A model generated the notes under the pieces. The model did no database searches. It was given only the letters and a program-made list of their open reading frames with translations, and was not told the origin of the DNA. The translations under genes and the position numbers were made by a program. A DNA stretch of 64,000 bases from Caprimulgus europaeus (taxonomy: Eukaryota > Chordata > Aves > Caprimulgiformes > Caprimulgidae): assembly GCA_907165065.1 (NCBI GenBank), contig OU015530.1, forward strand, positions 53,108,465 through 53,172,464, given 5' to 3'. Of the stretch, positions 40,406 to 51,420 are shown in pieces. Numbering within the stretch: position 1 is the stretch's first letter; each line of letters opens with the position of its first letter.

Positions 40406-43400
40406 TCTTCGGGCTGCTAACAGTTTGTCTGACAACTGTGTCTGGAAAAATATCCCATGATGACACTCCAGGTCTGTACTGTCTGATGTACATGGTGACT
40501 CTGGACTCTTTGCTAACCCAGAAAACTGAAACCTTGAGCCAAATACTGTTTTGGGGCATCAAGTCTGAAATTCCAGCAGAACTGATTGGATTGTAGCATC
40601 TGGGAGTAAAGAGAGAGCTAGGCAGACAGGAGGATCCCATGGTGAAGGAGCATGACTGTGGTCCACATCCTGCACTTCTGGGGCTGATCATACAGTTACT
40701 CTAGTTCTCATATGTATGTGAAAGAGGGATATTGGTGGGACTGTTTAGCTAAGGGCTGTGGGTGGAGGGGGCTCTAGTAAGTCAGGAGCCTCTGGATCCC
40801 AAGTAGGGAGTTAGTTAATCTTCAAGTAGCTTCAGTCACCTTGTTAGTAATGGTTGATGTGACATGCCATGAGAAATAGTCCACAGCGTGGACTACAAAC
40901 CACTGCTTCTTTTCACATGACTTCTTGCATGGAACTAAAGCTGTACCTGCCCCAAGGCACTTTTGGGCACGTGGCTTGGGGAAAGGTGGGGATGGGGGAA
41001 GGCTCCCATGTCATGGGAAGTTATTGGAGCTTCTTGGGCTGACCAGGGCTGTCAAGTGCACCCTATTATAAGCTTTACTTTCTCTTCTCTGTCCTGTGCT
41101 CCTGTATGCATAAAAATAAATGTTCCTTGGTTAAATGCTTCAGCACTTCTAGTTGTTTCTAGAATAAAAAAAGTACCTTTCAACCCATCATTTCTTAAAA
41201 CAGAGCAATTGTGTGTGAAGCATGAAAGCTGCCATTGGTCATTGACTGTGACTTTAAAGTGTTTTTATCCATGTTGGTGTTTCAAGTGTTTTTCTTGCTT
41301 GAATGGAAACACAATTGTCTCTGGCTCCCTGGGCTGAAGATGATCAAGATTATGAAGTTCATAGATGCTTTGCTGCTTTGGTGTCTAAATGGAAATGAGT
41401 CCATCAGCTGAGACTCCTCAGGAGACCATCAACAAGATTACTGTTTGAACTAAGATGGTTGCTGTAGAGGTTAAAAGGGGCCTTGTGGAGAGGTATTAGC
41501 CCTGACTTAGATGGGCAGGATAGTCTTTATTCTAAATATCCTGCTGATTGCTCTGATGTAGGTTTGATTGGTCTTGTTATGTGAGGGCTCAAAATTTATT
41601 CCAGTTGCCCTTGTGGTACTTGTGACCCCTCAGTAGCAGAGGGCTGTGTCGTGTTGACATGCCATCCTTTCCTACTACGGATTCTATTTACTTGGTTTAT
41701 TTTTACCTTTGACCAGAACAGCATTACAGGGCAATTCCACAACTGGACCACCTTTGGCAATCATTTGGCATCCAAGGGCATGTTAGTGAGGTGCTGTGCC
41801 CAATGGAATAAGCATGATTTAGACTGTTTAGCACACTCATGATGGTCCAGCTATGGATTCTGGCTATGAGGTGGCTCATTCAGTGCTCACCAGAGCATTT
41901 TTGACATATGTCCTTGTGCAGGTTGAAGGCAGGATCTTAGAGATTTCTTGCCTGAAAAGTGGGTTGGGATATAACTCAATGATTTTCTAGATAGATCATG
42001 AATTTAGAGTATAAGTGAGTATTTGGAAGCTCTTCATTAAAATTATAATAGAGTTTTGGTGTTCACTGAAAGAAGAAGACATGAATAATTAGAATTATTC
42101 CCAAATTCAAGTGCAAGGGACCCTGTCTTCCATGTAAGCATATCACTAGACTTTTCTCCAGCTCTAATCCACAGCAAGATCTTGTGTGCAGTGATGCTTT
42201 CTCTCTCCAATTGCTTTAATTTCTGTGCCTCAGAGGCACCTAGATTCCTCTCACGTTCTCATTCAGGTGATAAGTAATGCAGCACAAATTATGGGAATGC
42301 ACGTTGGGTGCATCAACAACAGTAAAAGCTAACAGCATTGCACAGGGACCAATAAAGCTAAGATAAGAACTGCTGGGCTTTTTTCTTCTTCATTGGCAGT
42401 TAAATGTGATTTCTATTATCTCATTGTTTGCTTTAATGTTATATGGAACCTGTCAAAGCCCCATAGTCTTGCTGCTCACTGTTCCACTAGAAAGAAAAGA
42501 CTCTGTAAATTACAGTACCTTTTGCTACTGAAAGGTGTGTAAAGCGATTCCATCTAATTCATGGTCTCCTTTATCATAAGTGATAGTGGAAATGCAGAAG
42601 ATTAGCAAGGCCAGATAAGTTTGGGATATCAGGCCAAATCTGTAAATCTTCTGAGCTTACTCTAGTCTCACCATTATCCCTAGACCTGCCGCAACCTATA
42701 TCCACCTCTCGTGTGCTCCACCTACAGTTCATCTTCTCCTGTGAAGTCCCCTGTTTTGGGAGCCTTCTGGTGAAGCTACCAAAACTGCAATAATCCAATG
42801 TACACCAGAGAGGACGTGATTTGTGGGATGGTAAGTCTTGTGAACCTCTGCACTCAGACTATTTCCTCATGTCCCTGTGTAGTCAATGACTGGAAAGAAA
42901 TACCTTGAAGAATGACTGAGAAGGTCATTACCTGTACAAAGTGTCTTAACTAATTAATCCAGGTATAGTCTAATGCTAACCTCACTACACTGTTCCTCTT
43001 CAGTAGTTCTTTCTTGAACATCTGCATAAAACTGCTTTACCTGGTGTGTAGGACCTGACATGCATTTCAAGGCACTTACAGGAGGCAAAAACTTTGGATG
43101 ACTTCTACCTGGGGGAGAAGCTTTGTTATTAACTGTTGCACAGTGGCATCACTTACTAGCCATGCTGGACTACCATTCTCTTGTCTCCACTGTTAGCACA
43201 ACTCAGCTTCTGCCTAGTCAGATTTTATTCACTTAGAAGATGGCTTTGATAATACAGTTGAGTCCTTGCTGTGGGCCTCTCTGGACCTGTGCTAGTGGTA
43301 GCTGAAAACCAGCCAGAACAGGACATGAGTGTATAAGGTATGTATGATATAGGAAGGAGACTCCAACTCTTTGGCCAGTGTCCAAATCTTCAATATGATC

Positions 43401-45660
43401 AAATTTCTTCATCTGGCCATTTGTAAAGTGATTGAAATACCAGAGGTATAGTGAAAATCTCCCAGGACATATTGCTCATCCTGTGCCAAAATCCTCATCA
43501 CCTTGGTGTTGTTATCAACAAAAGGTCGTAACTTTACTGCTTAATATTTATGTCACAAAATAAATCACCAACAATGGGCAATGTTGTGTTATATACTGCA
43601 CAAACAAGTGAAGTTTCACCTGCCCCAGGGCATTTGTAAGACGTGCAAGGCATGTAAGGCATGGCAAAATTTACTGGCTTGGAAGGGAGAACCTCCATGG
43701 CAAACTGTGTCATTTTCACACCTCTAGGCTCTCTCCTCAGGTCCCTACAGCAACAGAACAACCTTCAAAAATTACAGAGTAACTTCTATGAGAATAAAAG
43801 TTACTTTATGGGAATTGGTGTGGGCAAAGGGAAGGAGCCAGTAAGTCAGCTCTGGTTCTGGACCAAAACAGAAGGATCCTAGCAGATAAGATATATTAAA
43901 GACCACTGAAAGAAGATACCAAAGGGTTGAGGTATAAAGTATCTCAGCCAAAATGGTGCATGCCTTTTTCTAGTCTACTCCTTCCTTGGGTATTAGTCTC
44001 CTACCATTGCAATCTCACCTTAGCCAGGAGCTGGTCCCTTAGGTCTTTGCATGAAGATCACCAGTGTCCCACAAGCTCTGGTGGTGCCCAGATTTACATG
44101 TAGCTGTGCTAGCCAGGATCTAATGACTCCTCCCAGCTAGGAAGTAGGCAACAACTTCCACCCTGGACCCAGCTCTAGGAGGTGAAGAGATAAAGTGGAG
44201 GATATCTGTTGAGTCAGATCTTACTGGAACCAGGTTGAGTTCTGTACAGTCCTGCTTAGTTAACATCTTTTTGTGTTGGGAAAGGACATGCAGAGTATCT
44301 GATTTCATATCCGGAAAAAAGGTAAGTTTTAAGCTGGCAAACATGTGCAAGGAGGGAGAGAAAGAGCTTCACGTTCACAGTCGCCTGTGCACTGGGTGGA
44401 GAACACGTTGCAGAGCAGCAGGACTGAGGATTAAAGGGAATCCATTCCCTATGCTCACAGCAGGAAAGGATAGCACTCTTGTCATCCTTTCAGGAGTTTC
44501 TTTTCAGACACGCTCTTAAATAAGAGAGGATAGTGATTAAATTCTTTCCCTGGGAGCTTGCCTTTCTGGGACAAATGAAAAAAGGAAAGAAAACATGTAA
44601 ACAGATATTAAACAGACAGACCAGCCTCCCAGATTTAATCAGGCTCTGGGCTGTTGCTTGGCTTGCCTTTTGAAGGAGGTACGTGTGCCTGTGTTTCTGT
44701 GCTTCTGTTTGAGTTAGCCTTTCTGCAGCCTCCTCCATCTTTATCTCTGCACCCACTGCTGTTTCTCCTTGTGCCTGAGATGTACAGTGAACTGACAATT
44801 TTGAAGTGGGACTGGGACTTTTGCTGTTAAGAGTTCCTCTCCAAATGAATTTGGAAATGGTGTTTGATTATCTAAAACCGCTTTTGAGTCTGTGCACAGG
44901 TCAGAGCTTGTTCCTCCAAAGGACACAAGCAAGATAGCTGCTGAGAGGTACTTTAGCACCCAAAGCCAGCCTACAGGTGCCAGCAACACTGCATCTTTTA
45001 GACATTTCAAACCCAACGTGCTACATTGAGCTGCACCTCACAAGTATGTTCTGTTGCATTATGTCAGGAGAAGACATGACATGAGGTAATTGAATTTGAT
45101 ATGACATAATACACCCATAACACAACGTGTGATAGATGAAAGAACTTTCCCTGAGGCAAGCGGAAACCAGCTGGTACTGTACAACACCTGCAAAAAGAGA
45201 AGGTTTTTAATCATCTCCTCCTGCCTGACTGGGGTGGCAAGTTGTTCAGTCTATGCACATCCTTAATTGAAAACTCAAAATGATTAATTGTTTTTTAAAA
45301 TACCACAGCATGTTTTATTGGGTTTGAAACAAATGAAAGTTTCTGTAAATTCATATCAGCCACCCACACACACACACAAAGAAGTAAAGCCAAGCTCAGG
45401 TGAACGTCTACGATATATGAGATACGATCAGTTTGCTTCAAGCTCTTCTGATCTAAAGCACCTTCTGCTCATTCTTGATATGTGCACAGGTTTAACCTCC
45501 ATTTTGCTGCCAAGGGGAACACTGATGGGCTGATACCCATTTAAATCTGATCTCAAGCAGAGCTTCTTGTGGTGCTTCCTGCTGTTCTGTCAACATCAAT
45601 GACCATCACATGGTCAGAGTTAGCTGTATCAGAGAGGTAACATGAAAATGTCACAGCTGA
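40406..45660. other. Unique DNA, no gene recognised
   Basis: This is over 5 kb with no recognisable transposon and no frame above 124 codons. A (CA)7 run lies at 45365-45378. Frame pairs such as 44490-44798 (minus) and 44235-44519 (plus) are mutual shadows. A 3-kb stretch (41.6-44.5 kb) is notably plain in both motif and repeat content. Confidence 0.45.
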
Positions 45661-45945
45661 ATCATGGAATCATAGAATCATAGAATGGTTAGGGTTGGAA
45701 GGGACCTTAAAGATCATCTAGTTCCAACCCCCTGCCATCAGCAGGGACACCTTCCACTAGACCAGGTTGCTCAAAGCCTCATCTAACCTGGCTTTGAAAA
45801 CTTCCAGGAATGGGGGCATGCACAGATTCTCTGGGCAACCTGCACCAGTGTCTCACCACCCTCACAGGAAATAATTTCTTCTTAATATCTAATTTAAACC
45901 TACCCTCTTCTAGTTTATAACCGTTATCCCTTGTTCTATCTGAAC
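45661..45945 (-). mobile_element. CR1 LINE fragment, 5'-truncated
   Basis: Antisense. It begins with the 3' terminal (AATCATAG)n-type repeats (three at 45666-45688), then GGTTGGAAGGGACCTTAAAG and CCCCCTGCCATCAGCAGGG, matching the plus-strand copy at 63622-63923. Further in, an ACCACCCTCACAGGAA segment and TTATCCCTTGTTCTATC (45926-45942) represent the decayed RGNGL-to-RHW region. It is a different 3' type from the AAAGGTCTTTTCC group. Confidence 0.95.
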
Positions 45946-47035
45946 TCCGCGTTTGGTTGTCTTTTCCTTGGGGACATTGCAGACTGTGATATCCCCTGAG
46001 TGGAAAGGGAAAGCCATGAACAGAAGATTGTTCATGGCTTAGGAAGGTGTTTTGGTACCTTCATTTCTGAACAAAGACATCCTGTGAAAAGAGCTGGAGG
46101 GGTTGTAGAGAGACTTGCTTTAGATGAATTAAAAGGGATCTGATCCTAAAGGGACATGTCCTCCGTCTGCTTTGATTCGGGTTACTGTCATTCAGCCATT
46201 TTACAGGCTTCTCTTTCAACATGACTTTCTGGAATGCTGTCACCTCTTCATTCACTACAAATGTTTCAGAAAGGTTTTAAAAAAGTAGTAGTAGGAAATC
46301 CTGACAGATATAAGGATGGGAAGGAGAGGGTGTAATTTTAAATGTATGTGTCCTAATTTCTCTTGGCTTTGATGTATAGCTTCTGTCTTAAGCAGTTTAG
46401 CATAGACTGTTTTGTTTGTGTGGCACTCTCACTTTCATGACCACACTCCTTATTTTGTGAGCTGCAGCACGTGAAGGTTTATGTTACATCACGACTGTCA
46501 AAGAGATGGAAACGCTCCTTTTTGTCTCTTTTCAACCCTAACCCTACCCCCAGTATTTTTGTCCCAAGGGAAAGCAAACAAAAATAGCAGAAGATAGGAC
46601 AAGAGTACTTACTGGTGTCCAAACCTCTGGTTCACTTAGGGTGAGCAGGACTTTCCCTGCATCACCACCACTAGTACCATCATCTTTACAGTGCCTTCGA
46701 CTTTCCTGCCCTCTTTGCTGGCCCTGCAGTAACCAGGTTGGACTCTGCTGAAATTCTTGGGGTTTTTTTGAAGTAGAAGCAGCTCGACTACAAAAATGAG
46801 GCATTTGACTTATTATGATAATTTCCAAATAAGAGGTGATTTTATATTCCTGTCAAAGGCTCTGCTGCAGTTTCCTCTTGCTCGTGTTTCCAAGTGTTCC
46901 TGCCAAGTGTTGCCATCCCAGTGGATGTCCTAGTGAGCAAAGGCAACCTGTATTTCAGTGCTGGCCTTGAACGTCCTTCGATTGGGGTTGAAAGCGATGC
47001 TGAATGTTGTTCTAAGCTGTTTCCTTTGTGATGCC
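45946..47035. other. Unique DNA, no gene recognised
   Basis: Frames up to 94 codons, none with a domain. AACCCTAACCCTA at 46534-46546 is two telomere-like units only. Confidence 0.45.
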
Positions 47036-47330
47036 TTTAGAATAAATCTCTGGCCCCTTTCTTAAAAGCCAGCTCAGCCACATGAACCAGGCTTTATTTT
47101 ATGAGGCTCATTATTTTTGTATTGATGTTCATTTTCTGAAAATAGTGTGAAAGCTAAATGCATACAGCCCCCTAGACGTTTTAACAAAATCATATTTCAG
47201 TTGCAGTATTGATTGTCTATCTATAAAGCAATATATGGCCAGGAGTTAATGTTAACAGTGCACTATGTTAACTGAAGTAATGTAGTGAAAAACAAAAGTA
47301 AGAGTTGGGCTTGCTTTACTTTTTGCTGCA
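47036..47330. promoter_or_regulatory. Candidate conserved non-coding block
   Basis: Repeat-free AT-rich stretch. GTTAATGTTAAC (47245-47256) resembles an HNF1-type double half-site, and a second GTTAAC lies at 47267-47272, so two palindromic GTTAAC sites are 10 bases apart. Further motifs are AGGCTTTATTTTATG and TTGTATTGATGTTCATTTTC. The block is sharply bounded from the LTR-like repeat downstream. Conservation is untested. Confidence 0.32.
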
Positions 47331-47744
47331 GTGTGACACCTCCAGCTGAGTTTATTGCTTCTCCTGAGTGTTAGGTAATCACGGAGATGACCTATAGCTG
47401 TTTTCCTTAATGGATGATAAGCAAAATCAGCCAGAGTTCATGGTTGCAAGTATGGGGGTGGCACATAAACAATCCTCCTTTCATTGTGTTTACACACATT
47501 TTGTTTCTGTCCTTTGAGCAAGAAGCTGTTGGGTGCAGGTTCAATGTTAAAGTGATGCCTACACTTGGTTACTTCTATACACTCCCGTGGTCTTTCAACT
47601 TTGTTGCAAATTTTTATAGGAACTATATTTGTTCAATTGTTTTCTCCCAGGAAATGAGGCTTAAAGGCTAAAACCAGACAATTGTTTGGGCTGCAAAGCC
47701 ATTCTTTTATGGTTACTGCAGATGTGCAAAATGAGTTGAAGGAC

Positions 47745-48512
47745 TCTATTTTGTTTGCGTGGCGAGGTTTTGGTAGCCGTGGTGGGGGTGGATGGGGGAG
47801 GAGAGGGGCATAGAGGTGGCTTTTGTGAGAAGCTGCCAGAAGCTTCCCCCTGTCTGACACAGCCAATGCCAGCCGGCTCCAAGATGGACCCGTCACTGGC
47901 CAAGGCCGAGCCCATCAGTAATGCCTCTGTGAGAACAGAATTAAGAAAAAAGAGGAAGAGAAAAAAAGCTCCACACTTTGCAGCTGGAGAGAAGAGTGAG
48001 AAGATGTGAGAGAAACAACTCTGCAGACACCAAGGTCAGGGAAGAAGGAGGGGGAGGAGGTGCTCCAGGCACCAGAGCAGAGATTCCCCTGCAACCTGTG
48101 GTGAAGACCATGGTGAGGCAGGCTGTCCCCCTGCAGCCCATGGAGGTCCATGGTGGAGCAGATGACCACCTGTAGCCCATAGAGGACCCCACGCTGGAGC
48201 GGGTAGATGCCCGAAGGAGGCTGTGACCCCGTGGGAAGCCCGCGCTGAAGCAGGTTCCTGTCAGGACCTGTGGCCCTGTGGGGGACCCGTGCTGGAGCAG
48301 TCCCTTCCTCAAGGGCTGCACCCCATGGAAAGGAACCATGCTAAAGCAGTTCATGAAGAACTGTTGTTCATGGGAAGGACTGATGTTGGAGAAGTTTGTG
48401 GAGGACTGACTTTTGTGAGACGCTGGTGTGGGGGAAGGAGTCCTCTCCCTGAGGAGGAAGGAGCGGCAGGAACAATGTGTGATCAATTGACCCCAACTCC
48501 CATTCATTGTCC
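47745..48512 (+). mobile_element. LTR-like avian repeat, 3' part missing
   Basis: The sequence matches, in order, an abundant avian repeat I recognise but cannot name with certainty: GCGTGGCGAGGTTTTGGTAG, CTTTTGTGAGAAGCTGCC, AGCCAATGCCAGCCGGCTCC, CCAAGGCCGAGCCCATCAG, GAGAAACAACTCTGCAGAC. In typical copies a TATA-like ATTTAAG follows the AGCCCATCAG part; here it is GAATTAAG. The right half has six degenerate units built on CTGGAGCAG at 48154, 48194, 48245, 48292, 48341 and 48386, spaced 40-51 bases apart. It is either an endogenous-retrovirus-type LTR or a retrotransposon 5' untranslated region. The expected downstream part with the polyadenylation signal is absent. No retroviral genes are present. 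Confidence 0.65.
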
Positions 48513-48758
48513 CCTGGCTGCAACCAAGTCTTTGAGGTTCAACAAGGCCAAGTGCTGGGTCCTGGACTTCGGTCACAACAACCCCTGGCAGTGCAACAGG
48601 CTTGGGGAGAAGTGGCTGGAAAGCTCTGCTGGGCAGAGATGGACAGGTGTTGATCAGTGGCCAGCTGAACATGAGTCACCAGTGTTCCCAGGTGGCCAAG
48701 AAGGCCAAAGGCATCCTGGCCTGTATCAGGAATAGTGTGGCCAGTAGGACCAGGGCAG
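48513..48758 (+). mobile_element. CR1 ORF2 fragment, upstream of microsatellite
   Basis: CR1 plus strand starting at GGCTGCAACC, with [14 protein letters not shown] (just after the FADD catalytic region) through [16 protein letters not shown]. The 48223-48735 frame runs from the LTR-like part into it; the junction lies within TGTCCCCTGGCTGC. The 5' limit is abrupt at the LTR-like boundary and no reverse-transcriptase core precedes it. Confidence 0.9.
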
Positions 48759-48951
48759 TTCTCTTCTCTCTTCTCTTTTCTCTTCTCTTCTCTTCTCTTC
48801 TTCTCTTCTCTTCTCTTCTCTTCTCTTCTCTTCTCTTCTCTTCTCTTCTCTTCTCTTCTCTTCTCTTCTCTTCTCTTCTCTTCTCTTCTCTTCTCTTCTC
48901 TTCTCTTCTCTTCTCTTCTCTTCTCTTCTCTTCTCTTCTCTTCTCTTCTCT
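48759..48951 (+). repeat. (TTCTC)n microsatellite inside CR1
   Basis: The tract covers 193 bases, of which 48801-48950 are thirty perfect TTCTC units. The left end is imperfect (TCTCTTCTCTCTTCTCTTTT) and there is a phase slip at about 48800. Comparison with the CR1 copy at 61066-61937 shows that about 260 bases of CR1 are missing at this point. The normal CR1 sequence just before AGTAACAAGTGACAGG contains TCTCTTCTCCCA, which is a natural seed for the repeat. Because a 5-base unit reads as the same 5-residue cycle in every frame (LFSSL on plus, RREEK on minus), all frames stay open across it. Confidence 0.97.
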
Positions 48952-49230
48952 AGTAACAAGTGACAGGACAAGAGGAAATGGCCTCAAGTTGCACCAAGGG
49001 CAGTTGAGACTGGATCTGAGGAGGACTTTATTTCCTGAAAGAGTTCTTGGGCATTGGAAAGGGTTTCTCAGGGCAGTGGAGGAGTTTGCATCCCTGGAGG
49101 GATTGAAGAGTTGTGTAGACACAGTGCTGAGGGACATGGGTTAGTCGGGGACTTGTCAGTGTGAGGTTAATGATTGGACTCGATGATCTTAAAGGTCTTT
49201 TCCAGTCAAAGCAGTTTGGTGACTTTGTGA
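48952..49230 (+). mobile_element. CR1 3' tail, downstream of microsatellite
   Basis: CR1 resumes at [15 protein letters not shown] and continues through ERVLGHWKGFLRAV and LEGLKSCVDTVLRDMG to the AAAGGTCTTTTCCAG block and a degenerate GACTTTGTGAT end. Together with 48513-48758 it is one insertion. A single frame (48602-49144, 180 codons) runs through both parts and the microsatellite. Confidence 0.95.
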
Positions 49231-49314
49231 TAAGTAGAGGAATGTAGTGATCTGGCCAAATTCATATTGTTCTGCTAGAGATTGCAGCAAACCTAAAAAC
49301 TCTTTGGCATAAAA

Positions 49315-50560
49315 AGACTGTGAGGGATCCCAACCAATGATCTAGTCTCTCCCTCAATCAATCCTTTCAATTCAAATAAAAACTTTTCTATCTTGTTTTT
49401 GAAATCCTCCAGTGATGATAATTCCAAAGATTACCCCAGCACCTGCTGAATAAGGAAGTTATCCTGTTGTCCAGACTAAAACCCCCTTAATTCAGTCTGG
49501 CCTGTAATTACATCTTCTCCCATTGTGGCCATGGGAAAAGGTTTATCCCCTTTGTCTTTGCAGCTGCTTTTTATGTGTTTGAAACTACCGTAGTGCCACT
49601 TTTTCCATATTCTCTTCTCTGGTCTTTCCCATTCTTGTTCTATACAAATAATTTTTTGGGGCTCTCTGTCAGTGATCTGTTTTTTCTTGTTGTTGTTTGG
49701 AGGTTTTTTGGGGGGGATGGGTTTGGTGTTCTTTTTTCTTTGTTTTTGTTTTGTTTTGTTTTTAAATCTCATTTTCCCTCTTTCCCATTAATTTAACTTC
49801 TCCTGACATACAGTGGCCAAAACGTGAAAAAGTTCTCCAGTGAAGCCTTTACCAGCAGCAAACAGAGCAGAAGGCTTACTTCACACATCTCAAATATGAT
49901 GGTGCTCTTTGCATGCCTCAGCATGGTGTTTGCTGTTTTCAGCATAACCCTGTTGATTCACATCTATCTACTGATTCACTCTAACCCTTAAGTCCTTCTC
50001 TGCAGAGCTGCCACCCAGTCTGTTCTTCCTGGCTTATAGTCGTGCAGTTGTTGTTCCTCTCTGTATCTCTCTTGATATTTGTTAAGGACAAAAGCTCATT
50101 TGCATCCTATTTTTTTAGACCACTTCTAACGTTTGCCAGGATGATTTTGAACTCTAGCCCTGTGTTTTCTGGTGTGATGGTAGCCCCTCCCTCTGTGGTG
50201 GAGTGTGTGAACATGTAAACATAAAGGCATAAAGGTTATGCTGTCATCCAAATTGTTAAGGAAAATATTGCACAGTGTGACATCCCAGTCAGAACCTTGA
50301 AGAATTTTTCTTGATATATACCTCCTTCTTGCAAGTGAGCTGCTGATTTCTACTATACTAATACATATTTTTTTTTCAGAAAATTTTGAATACTCCAATA
50401 GCGGTTTCACTTAGATGGTGTTTCTGTATCTTTTAATGGAAAGATATAAGCTGATGAAGTTGAGGTATGATCTCTACTGCTCTTCTTCCATTCACCCTGA
50501 CAAAGTGCATCAAATTGGTTTAGAAATTATTTGATCTAAAAAAATCCAAAATTGAGTGTT
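49315..50560 (-). mobile_element. Ancient CR1/LINE with decayed reverse transcriptase
   Basis: Read on the minus strand this is an old CR1-type LINE, much more diverged than the other copies. A 94-codon minus frame (50126-50410) contains QGS...NIFLNNLDDSI, matching the reverse-transcriptase segment normally read as PQGSVLGP..FxIYINDLD. The catalytic FADD segment that should follow (about 50170-50200) has been lost. Towards 49315, strings such as CCTCCAGTGATGATAATTCC, ACTTCTGCTCTGTTTGCTGC-like parts and CTTTTTATGTGTTTGAAACT follow the order of the C-terminal region of turtle, crocodile and bird CR1s. It may extend to about 50760. No intact frame remains. Confidence 0.75.
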
Positions 50561-51149
50561 GCTCAGTGTCCCTGGGTATCTCTTAGATCTTTATGAACAG
50601 CTTCATTTTTTGTGCTTTTGTTTTTATGGAAATTGAAGTTAAATTACTTTTCCACTCCTTGCCTCCTTCCCTCTACAATGGTTATTTTCCATTGCCTACA
50701 ACCATCCTTCAGGAGATCCAGATGAGCCCTGCCTGAGATTTTTTAGCCCTCTTTTGAAATGCCATGCTTTCTTAGCTGTTTTGACTCTTCTTGGCCCTCC
50801 AGTGCTGAGCTTCTGGATGCTTTTCTGCTGTGCAAATCCTTGGTAGATGCATAGAGCAGATAATCAGAGTCGGTATTCTAAACGGAGAGGTTAGTCATCC
50901 CACCTAATGGCTATAACAATTCTCAGTAGCCAGGAAACTTTGATTCCTCCTGTCTCTGGAGAGTTATCTCACAGTCATGATGAGGGTCAAGGAAGAGGAG
51001 TTGACCTTCTCTATTCCAGCTGCTGGAAGTCTTCCACATTTCCTATTTAATCCAGAGATCCCCCAAGCCAAGGAGAAGGTGTTTGACTGTCATCCAGTGC
51101 CTTTTTCTGAGAGGAGGAGCTTCAGCTTCCAGTCCCTCCTGCTCCAGGA
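50561..51149. other. Unclear, possibly end of old CR1
   Basis: Pieces such as GAAATTGAAGTTAAATTAC and CATCCTTCAGGAGATCC could be the continuation of the ancient CR1, but similarity is too weak to annotate. No gene was recognised. Confidence 0.35.
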
Positions 51150-51420
51150 ACTGTTTTTGTCATTTAATGTGATATTTTATGCATTTTTTGATATGTAAAG
51201 TGGATAATTAAACCACATTAAATCTCTTCATAGACCCTCATTCAAGTTTAACATAGCATTAATTTGACTGAGCTTAATTTACTTTGTAAACTGAATTAGC
51301 AACACTTTAAAAAGAGAATGTACAAAAAGGAGACTAATGTGGATTAAATAATCCAAATTAACTTAAAGTGTGAATAGAAAATGAATTAATTTTCCTGAGT
51401 GTCCCAGTGTAGGCTCAATA
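51150..51420. promoter_or_regulatory. Candidate conserved non-coding block
   Basis: AT-rich, repeat-free. GGATAATTAAACC (51203-51215), TTAATTTGAC, GTAAACTGAATTAGC and GATTAAATAATCC (an imperfect palindrome) are clustered. Multiple homeodomain-type cores, including paired TAAT sites, fit an enhancer. The evidence is compositional. Confidence 0.3.

Noticed and set aside
46534-46546. AACCCTAACCCTA, telomere-like.
   Set aside because: Just two units; interstitial telomeric arrays need more to be convincing.
47755-48735. Long frames in both directions over the LTR-like repeat, including a 243-codon minus frame (47941-48672).
   Set aside because: They follow the degenerate CTGGAGCAG units of a known repeat type and are GC-rich shadows on both strands; they are not genes.
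48676-49137. A minus-strand frame encoding a REEKR-rich charged repeat.
   Set aside because: It is the complement of the TTCTC microsatellite within CR1; all six frames are open there for arithmetic reasons.
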